Made by a program: the position numbers and the translations under genes. Positions 59,498 through 64,000 of a stretch of 64,000 bases of DNA are shown piece by piece. The notes beneath the pieces were generated by a model. The model was not told where the DNA came from, did not search any database, and saw nothing but the letters and a program-made list of their open reading frames with translations. The first letter of the stretch is position 1. Each line of letters opens with the position of its first letter. This DNA is from Rubrivivax sp. (GTDB taxonomy: Bacteria; Pseudomonadota; Gammaproteobacteria; Burkholderiales; Burkholderiaceae_C): contig JAIXWM010000157.1 in the NCBI GenBank assembly GCA_027491255.1, positions 47,261 to 111,260 on the forward strand, in the 5' to 3' direction.

Positions 59498-60400
59498 ATG
59501 AAAGCCCCCGACACGCCCGACCTCACCGCACGCAACTTCCCCAGCGCCGAGCAGGAGGCGCGCGCCACCGCCGCCGTGGCCCGCTACGCCGGGCCCGACA
59601 GCGCCTACCGACTGGCCTTCACCGACACCGACTTCCTGCTGCGCGAGGAACTGCGCCCCGTGCGCATGCAGCTCGAACTGCTCAAGCCCGAGCTCGTGCA
59701 GCAGGAGCACGGCGTGCAGTCGACGGTGGTCATCTTCGGCAGCGCCCGCATCGTGCCGCCCGAGGAAGCCGACCGCCGCGTCGCAACCGCGCAGGCCGAG
59801 GGCGACGCCGCGGCCATCGCCTCGGCACGCACTGCGCTGGCGATGAGCCGCTACTACGACGAAGCGCGCCGCTTCGCCGCGATCGTGACCGAGCGCACGC
59901 GCGAGCTCGAGACCCCGATCTACGTCTGCACCGGCGGCGGGCCCGGGATCATGGAGGCCGGCAACCGCGGCGCGCACGAGGTCGGCGGCAAGAGCATCGG
60001 GCTGAACATCGTGCTGCCGCACGAGCAGGCACCCAACCCCTACATCACGCCGCAGCTATGCTTCCAGTTCCACTACTTCGCGATGCGCAAGATGCATTTC
60101 CTGATCCGCAGCGTCGCGCTGGTGTGCTTCCCCGGGGGGTTCGGGACGCTGGACGAACTGTTCGAGGTGATGACGCTGCAGCAGACGGGCAAGATCAGGC
60201 GCCGGCCGATCCTGCTGTTCGGGCGGGCGTTCTGGGAGCGCCTGATCGACTTCGAACACCTTGTCGAGACCGGGATGATCGCGCCTGCGGACCGGCAGCT
60301 GTTCCACTTCGTCGAGACGGCCGAGCAGGCCTGGCACCTGCTCGCGGCCGAGTACGGCATCGGCAACGGCAACGGCAATGGGACGGCAACCGCCGACTGA
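59498..60400 (+). CDS. LOG-family protein (TIGR00730)
   Basis: A 300-residue protein with a Rossmann-like LOG domain: VVIFGSARIVPPEEADRRVA, YVCTGGGPGIMEAGNRGAHE and VCFPGGFGTLDELFEVMTLQ. The PGGxGTxxE motif is the phosphoribohydrolase signature; some members release cytokinins from nucleotides, but this long type has no confirmed role. About 75 residues precede the domain. The ATG at 59498 is chosen over an earlier in-frame Met. It ends in an odd low-complexity tail (GNGNGNGTATAD). Confidence 0.88.
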   Translation: MKAPDTPDLTARNFPSAEQEARATAAVARYAGPDSAYRLAFTDTDFLLREELRPVRMQLELLKPELVQQEHGVQSTVVIFGSARIVPPEEADRRVATAQAEGDAAAIASARTALAMSRYYDEARRFAAIVTERTRELETPIYVCTGGGPGIMEAGNRGAHEVGGKSIGLNIVLPHEQAPNPYITPQLCFQFHYFAMRKMHFLIRSVALVCFPGGFGTLDELFEVMTLQQTGKIRRRPILLFGRAFWERLIDFEHLVETGMIAPADRQLFHFVETAEQAWHLLAAEYGIGNGNGNGTATAD

Positions 60401-60500
60401 CGGCACCCCCAAGGGCCCGGTGGTGCCCGGCCTGCCACGGCGACGAAGGCAAGGAGCCACGCGGCGGATCGGCAAATTCTTTTCTGCTTGTGGCGAATCG

Positions 60501-60534
60501 GTTCAGCCACCGTTCAGCGTCGCCGCCCTAAGCT
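60501..60534 (+). promoter_or_regulatory. GTTCAG direct-repeat box and -10 upstream of the two-component operon
   Basis: GTTCAG (60501-60506) and GTTCAG (60512-60517) are separated by 5 bp, an 11-bp period, as in boxes bound by OmpR/PhoP-family response regulators. TAAGCT at 60529-60534 lies 11 bp downstream and could be the -10, the spacing known for PhoP-type boxes that replace the -35. The first gene starts at 60582, and the operon includes a PhoP/PhoQ-like pair, so autoregulation is plausible. Confidence 0.5.
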
Positions 60535-60581
60535 GTGCGCAAGCCAGGTGGGCCTGGCGTCGCAAGGAAAGGGGCAAGACG

Positions 60582-61196
60582 ATGGACAAGCCGACGAACA
60601 AGACCGCGGCGAAGACAATGGTGGCCTGCGCACTGATGGGCAGCGCCGGGTTGGCGATGGCCGGCCCTGGTGCCTGGGCGGCAGGCTCGGGGATCGGCTT
60701 CGACGACCGCGCCACGGTGCGCGAGGTGCAGCCGCAGTACGAGCGCGTGAATGTGCCGCGGCGCGAATGCCGGACCGAGCTCGTGCCCGAACGCCGCGTC
60801 GAGCGCGGCGATCGCAACCTGGCCGGGCCCCTGGTCGGCGGCATCCTCGGCGGGCTGGTCGGTTCACAGTTCGGGCGCGGTGAAGGCCGCGTCGCCTCGG
60901 CGGCCGTGGGTGCGATGGCCGGCGCCATCACGGGGGAGGCCTTGTCCGACCGCGGCCCCGCGCGTGAGGAGATCCACCACCGCGAGGTGCAGCGCTGCCG
61001 CGACGTCGACCAATGGGAAAGCCGTCTGAGCGGCTACCGCGTCACGTACGAATACGCCGGCCGCGTCCACACCACCGTGCTGCCCTACGATCCAGGTCCC
61101 ATGCTGGCCGTGCAGGTGTCGGTGACGCCGGATCACGAACGCGAGCGCCGCGGACGCGCGCCGTGGCGGGGACAGGACGGCGACGGCTGGCGCTGA
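60582..61196 (+). CDS. Glycine-zipper envelope protein
   Basis: A 204-residue exported protein. A signal peptide (MVACALMGSAGLAMAGPGAW) precedes a Cys-containing region and then a glycine-zipper segment LAGPLVGGILGGLVGSQFGR and AVGAMAGAITGEALSD (about residues 88-125), as in 17-kDa surface antigen and RcpA-like proteins. The C-terminal part contains YRVTYEYAGRVHTTVLPYDP. No lipobox was seen. The ATG at 60582 is preceded by AAGGAAAGGGG. It is the first gene after the GTTCAG box. Role unknown; envelope stress is likely. Confidence 0.75.
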   Translation: MDKPTNKTAAKTMVACALMGSAGLAMAGPGAWAAGSGIGFDDRATVREVQPQYERVNVPRRECRTELVPERRVERGDRNLAGPLVGGILGGLVGSQFGRGEGRVASAAVGAMAGAITGEALSDRGPAREEIHHREVQRCRDVDQWESRLSGYRVTYEYAGRVHTTVLPYDPGPMLAVQVSVTPDHERERRGRAPWRGQDGDGWR

Positions 61197-61263
61197 GATC
61201 CCCACGCGGGCCTACGACAGGCGCGCATGGGACACTCCGGCCCGGCACCGACCGCAGCACACC

Positions 61264-61572
61264 ATGATGCCCCGTCAACGCCCCGTGATCGCAGCTTCCC
61301 CACTCTGGATGGCAGCCATGCTGTGGGCTGCGGCGACGGCCAGTGCCGTCGCCGGCCCGAACCCGGCCCCGCTGCCGCAGACGCCCCCGGTACTGTTGAG
61401 CCAGGCCGGGCGGATGACGCTGGAGCAGGCCGTCGACCGGGTGCAGCAGTCCACGGGCGGCCGCGTGCTCGACGCGCGGGATGCGGGCGGGGTCTATCGG
61501 ATCAAGGTCTTGACACCGCGCGGTGAGGTCCGCATCGTCCTCGTCGACCCACGCAGCGGCGCCATGCGTTGA
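61264..61572 (+). CDS. PepSY-domain periplasmic protein
   Basis: A 102-residue exported protein with a signal peptide (PLWMAAMLWAAATASAVAG) and one PepSY domain (MTLEQAVDRVQQSTGGRVLD, then YRIKVLTPRGEVRIVLVDPR). PepSY proteins are often encoded next to PhoPQ-like systems in proteobacteria and may modulate the sensor or envelope proteases. The start has a preceding Met (MMPRQ). It lies 66 bp before the response regulator gene. Confidence 0.85.
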   Translation: MMPRQRPVIAASPLWMAAMLWAAATASAVAGPNPAPLPQTPPVLLSQAGRMTLEQAVDRVQQSTGGRVLDARDAGGVYRIKVLTPRGEVRIVLVDPRSGAMR

Positions 61573-61638
61573 CGCCGCCACCGACGTGAGCCGCACGGCG
61601 ACCGCAAGCCACCGACCCTGAACCCACGACCACCCCCG

Positions 61639-62325
<687 letters not shown>

Positions 62326-62412
62326 GGTCACGGCCGGCGGTGCGGCGCGCCGTCCGCGCCGCCGCACCCTGCCCTGCCCCAGGGCGCCGGCAGCCCCCGC
62401 CGCGCGACAGCC

Positions 62413-63786
62413 ATGCTGCGCCGCTCGCTGACCGCGCGCATGGCGCTCGCGGCGGGGCTGGTCCTCGCCGTCTTCATCGTGCTCGTCGGTGTCGCGCTCG
62501 AGCGAGCCTTGCGCGATGGCGCACGCAACGCCAGGCAGGAGCGGCTGCAGGCCCAGGTCTACCTCCTGCTGGCCACCGCCGAGGTCGACGACGACGGCCG
62601 GCTGTCGATCGAGGGTCCGCTGGCCGAGCCGCGGCTGGAAACCCCCGGCTCCGGTCTGGTCGGCCTGGTGGCCGACGCCCAGGGCCGCACGGCCTGGCGC
62701 TCCCGGTCGTCACTGGGCGCTGCGGCCTTGCCGGTGCCCCCCGAACTGACTCCAGGAGCCCGGCGTTTCGAGCGCATCGAAGACGCCGCCGGCGCGCCGC
62801 ACTTCGTGCAGCACTTCGGCGTCAGCTGGACCACGCGTTCGGGCAGCCATCGTTTCACCTTTGCCGTGGCCGAGGACCTGGCGCCCTACGAGGAACAGTT
62901 GGCCGACTACCGACGCACGCTGTGGGGCTGGCTCGCCGCGATGGCGCTGCTGCTCCTGGCGGCGCAGGCCGCGACACTGCGCTGGGGCCTGCGCCCGCTG
63001 CGTGAGCTGACCCTGGCCCTGGCGCGGCTGGAAAAAGGCCAGGACGCGCGCCTGGAGGGCGAGCACCCGGCCGAGCTGCAGGGCCTGGCCGACAACCTGA
63101 ACGCACTGCTCGCGCGCGAGCGCGCACAACAGACACGCTACCGCAACGCGCTCGCCGACCTGGCGCACAGCTTGAAGACACCGCTGGCACTGGTGCGGGC
63201 CGAGCTGCGCCGCGGCGACGTCGCGCCGGCCCTGCGCGCGCAGCTCGAGGACCAGGTGCAGCGCATGGACCGTGTCGTCGACCACCAGTTGCAACGTGCC
63301 GGCGCCGCCGGCCGCAGCGCGCTCGCGCCGCCGCTGCCCTTGCGCCCGCTCGTGGACCGCCTGCGCGCCGCGCTGGCCAAGGTGCATGCCGACAAGGCGC
63401 CGGGCTGGGTGCTCGACATCCCTGCCGAGGCGCGCGTGCGCATCGACGAGGGCGATCTGACCGAGCTGCTGGGCAACCTGCTCGACAACGCCTGCAAGTG
63501 GTGCGCGCACCGCGTGCATGTGACCGGCGTGGGCCGTGGCACCGCGCTGCAGCTCGACGTCGAGGACGACGGCCCCGGCATCGACGAGGCGATGGGCCTG
63601 GCCGTGCTGCAGCGCGGCGTGCGTGCCGACCAGGCCACGCCAGGCCACGGCATCGGGCTGGCCGTCGTGCGCGACATCGTCGACGCGCTCTGTGGCGAAC
63701 TCGAGATCGGCCGCAGCGCCGCGCTCGGCGGCGCGCGCATCACGCTGCGACTGCCAGGCGCGTGGCTCGCGCCGGACTCCGATTGA
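62413..63786 (+). CDS. Sensor histidine kinase, PhoQ-like
   Basis: A 457-residue kinase. Two membrane helices (about residues 10-30 and 170-190) bracket a periplasmic sensor of about 140 residues. A HAMP-like linker follows, then the H-box LADLAHSLKTPLALVRAELR with phospho-His, the N-box LLGNLLDNACKWC, and G-boxes VEDDGPGI and GHGIGLAVVRDIV. The periplasmic part, with several acidic residues, suits a cation or peptide signal, but this is inference. The stop is at 63784-63786. Confidence 0.92.
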   Translation: MLRRSLTARMALAAGLVLAVFIVLVGVALERALRDGARNARQERLQAQVYLLLATAEVDDDGRLSIEGPLAEPRLETPGSGLVGLVADAQGRTAWRSRSSLGAAALPVPPELTPGARRFERIEDAAGAPHFVQHFGVSWTTRSGSHRFTFAVAEDLAPYEEQLADYRRTLWGWLAAMALLLLAAQAATLRWGLRPLRELTLALARLEKGQDARLEGEHPAELQGLADNLNALLARERAQQTRYRNALADLAHSLKTPLALVRAELRRGDVAPALRAQLEDQVQRMDRVVDHQLQRAGAAGRSALAPPLPLRPLVDRLRAALAKVHADKAPGWVLDIPAEARVRIDEGDLTELLGNLLDNACKWCAHRVHVTGVGRGTALQLDVEDDGPGIDEAMGLAVLQRGVRADQATPGHGIGLAVVRDIVDALCGELEIGRSAALGGARITLRLPGAWLAPDSD

Positions 63787-63869
63787 ACCTAGATTCGGCA
63801 GTTGACCGCTTTCTTCCGCGAGCAAGTACTTGCCGGATCGGGAGATTCGGGCCACGACCAGCCTCACCA

Positions 63870-64000
63870 CTAGGGTGACGGCGCTGCACACCCGATCGAG
63901 CTGCCCTCGACCACGCTGGCGGCGTTGCGAATCCTCGCCATGGCACAGGCCATGGCTGCGGTTCGCGCCTTGCCATCGCGGCCGATGACAGCCCGCTCGG
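63870..64000 (-). other. Possible C-terminal end of a gene running in from the right
   Basis: On the minus strand a frame open at the edge reads ERAVIGRDGKARTAAMACAM, then ARIRNAASVVEGSSIGC and ends AAPSP at a stop at 63870-63872. I do not recognise it. The region from the kinase stop to here holds no other feature, though a stretch resembling an IS end (CCTAGATTCGGCAGTTGA at 63789) follows the kinase stop directly. Confidence 0.25.

Overview
The window is a GC-rich chromosomal segment from a betaproteobacterium of the order Burkholderiales. The gene order pnp - quinone oxidoreductase - tpiA - secG - tRNA-Leu - nuoA-N - NUDIX - DUF1178, the iscRSUA-hscBA-fdx cluster, an intracellular PHB depolymerase and zapA followed by 6S RNA all fit that order. 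GC-rich codon use and protein style suggest the Rubrivivax/Leptothrix/Ideonella-like group, but this is inference and the species cannot be named from the sequence alone.

Layout. (1) 1-753: a decayed patch in which a frameshifted LysR N-terminus abuts the C-terminal end of an IS transposase, followed by the C-terminal scrap of a GlcD-type FAD oxidase. (2) 773-22302, minus strand: DUF1178, NUDIX, a complete 14-gene respiratory complex I operon (nuoA-N), tRNA-Leu(GAG), secG, tpiA, a qor-type oxidoreductase, pnp and rpsO. The nuoC/nuoD junction carries an 83-bp exact direct repeat that re-creates the nuoD start. (3) 22495-32763, minus strand: an aminotransferase, tsaD, the Fe-S assembly operon iscR-S-U-A-hscB-hscA-fdx, and uvrB. 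(4) 32892-38910, plus strand: aromatic/aspartate aminotransferase, phaZ with a candidate PhaR operator, rnfB-like ferredoxin, nth, zapB-like, zapA, 6S RNA, rpsU, yqeY and a small phosphatase-like protein. (5) 39017-44390: a TRAP transporter (dctQ, dctM) facing a TakP-like binding protein across a shared bidirectional terminator, then ubiD. (6) 44639-47276, plus: a lytic transglycosylase, glyA, nrdR. (7) 47446-53376, plus: a minor-pilin cluster (fimT, pilE-like, frameshifted fimT, pilW, large pilX, very large pilV with Ig-like repeats) without pilY1 in the window, followed by ribD. (8) 54589-59336, minus: an operon-like cassette of sulfatase, Bug/TTT binding protein, DHDPS-family lyase/aldolase and FucU-type mutarotase. 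(9) 59498-63786, plus: a LOG-family protein, then a glycine-zipper protein, a PepSY protein and a PhoP/PhoQ-like two-component pair behind a direct-repeat box. The last 200 bases hold only a possible partial reading frame.

Most of the window is conserved housekeeping: respiration, RNA decay and translation, Fe-S biogenesis, DNA repair and cell division. The accessory and most interesting parts are the pilin cluster, the sulfatase/FucU cassette, the TRAP and Bug uptake genes, and the two-component operon at the right end. The observations most worth following up are the triplicated nuoD start, the enlarged PilV/PilX with a G8 tract in the neighbouring fimT, the sulfatase cassette with its CSAAR active-site motif, the GTTCAG direct-repeat box, and the 6S RNA locus.
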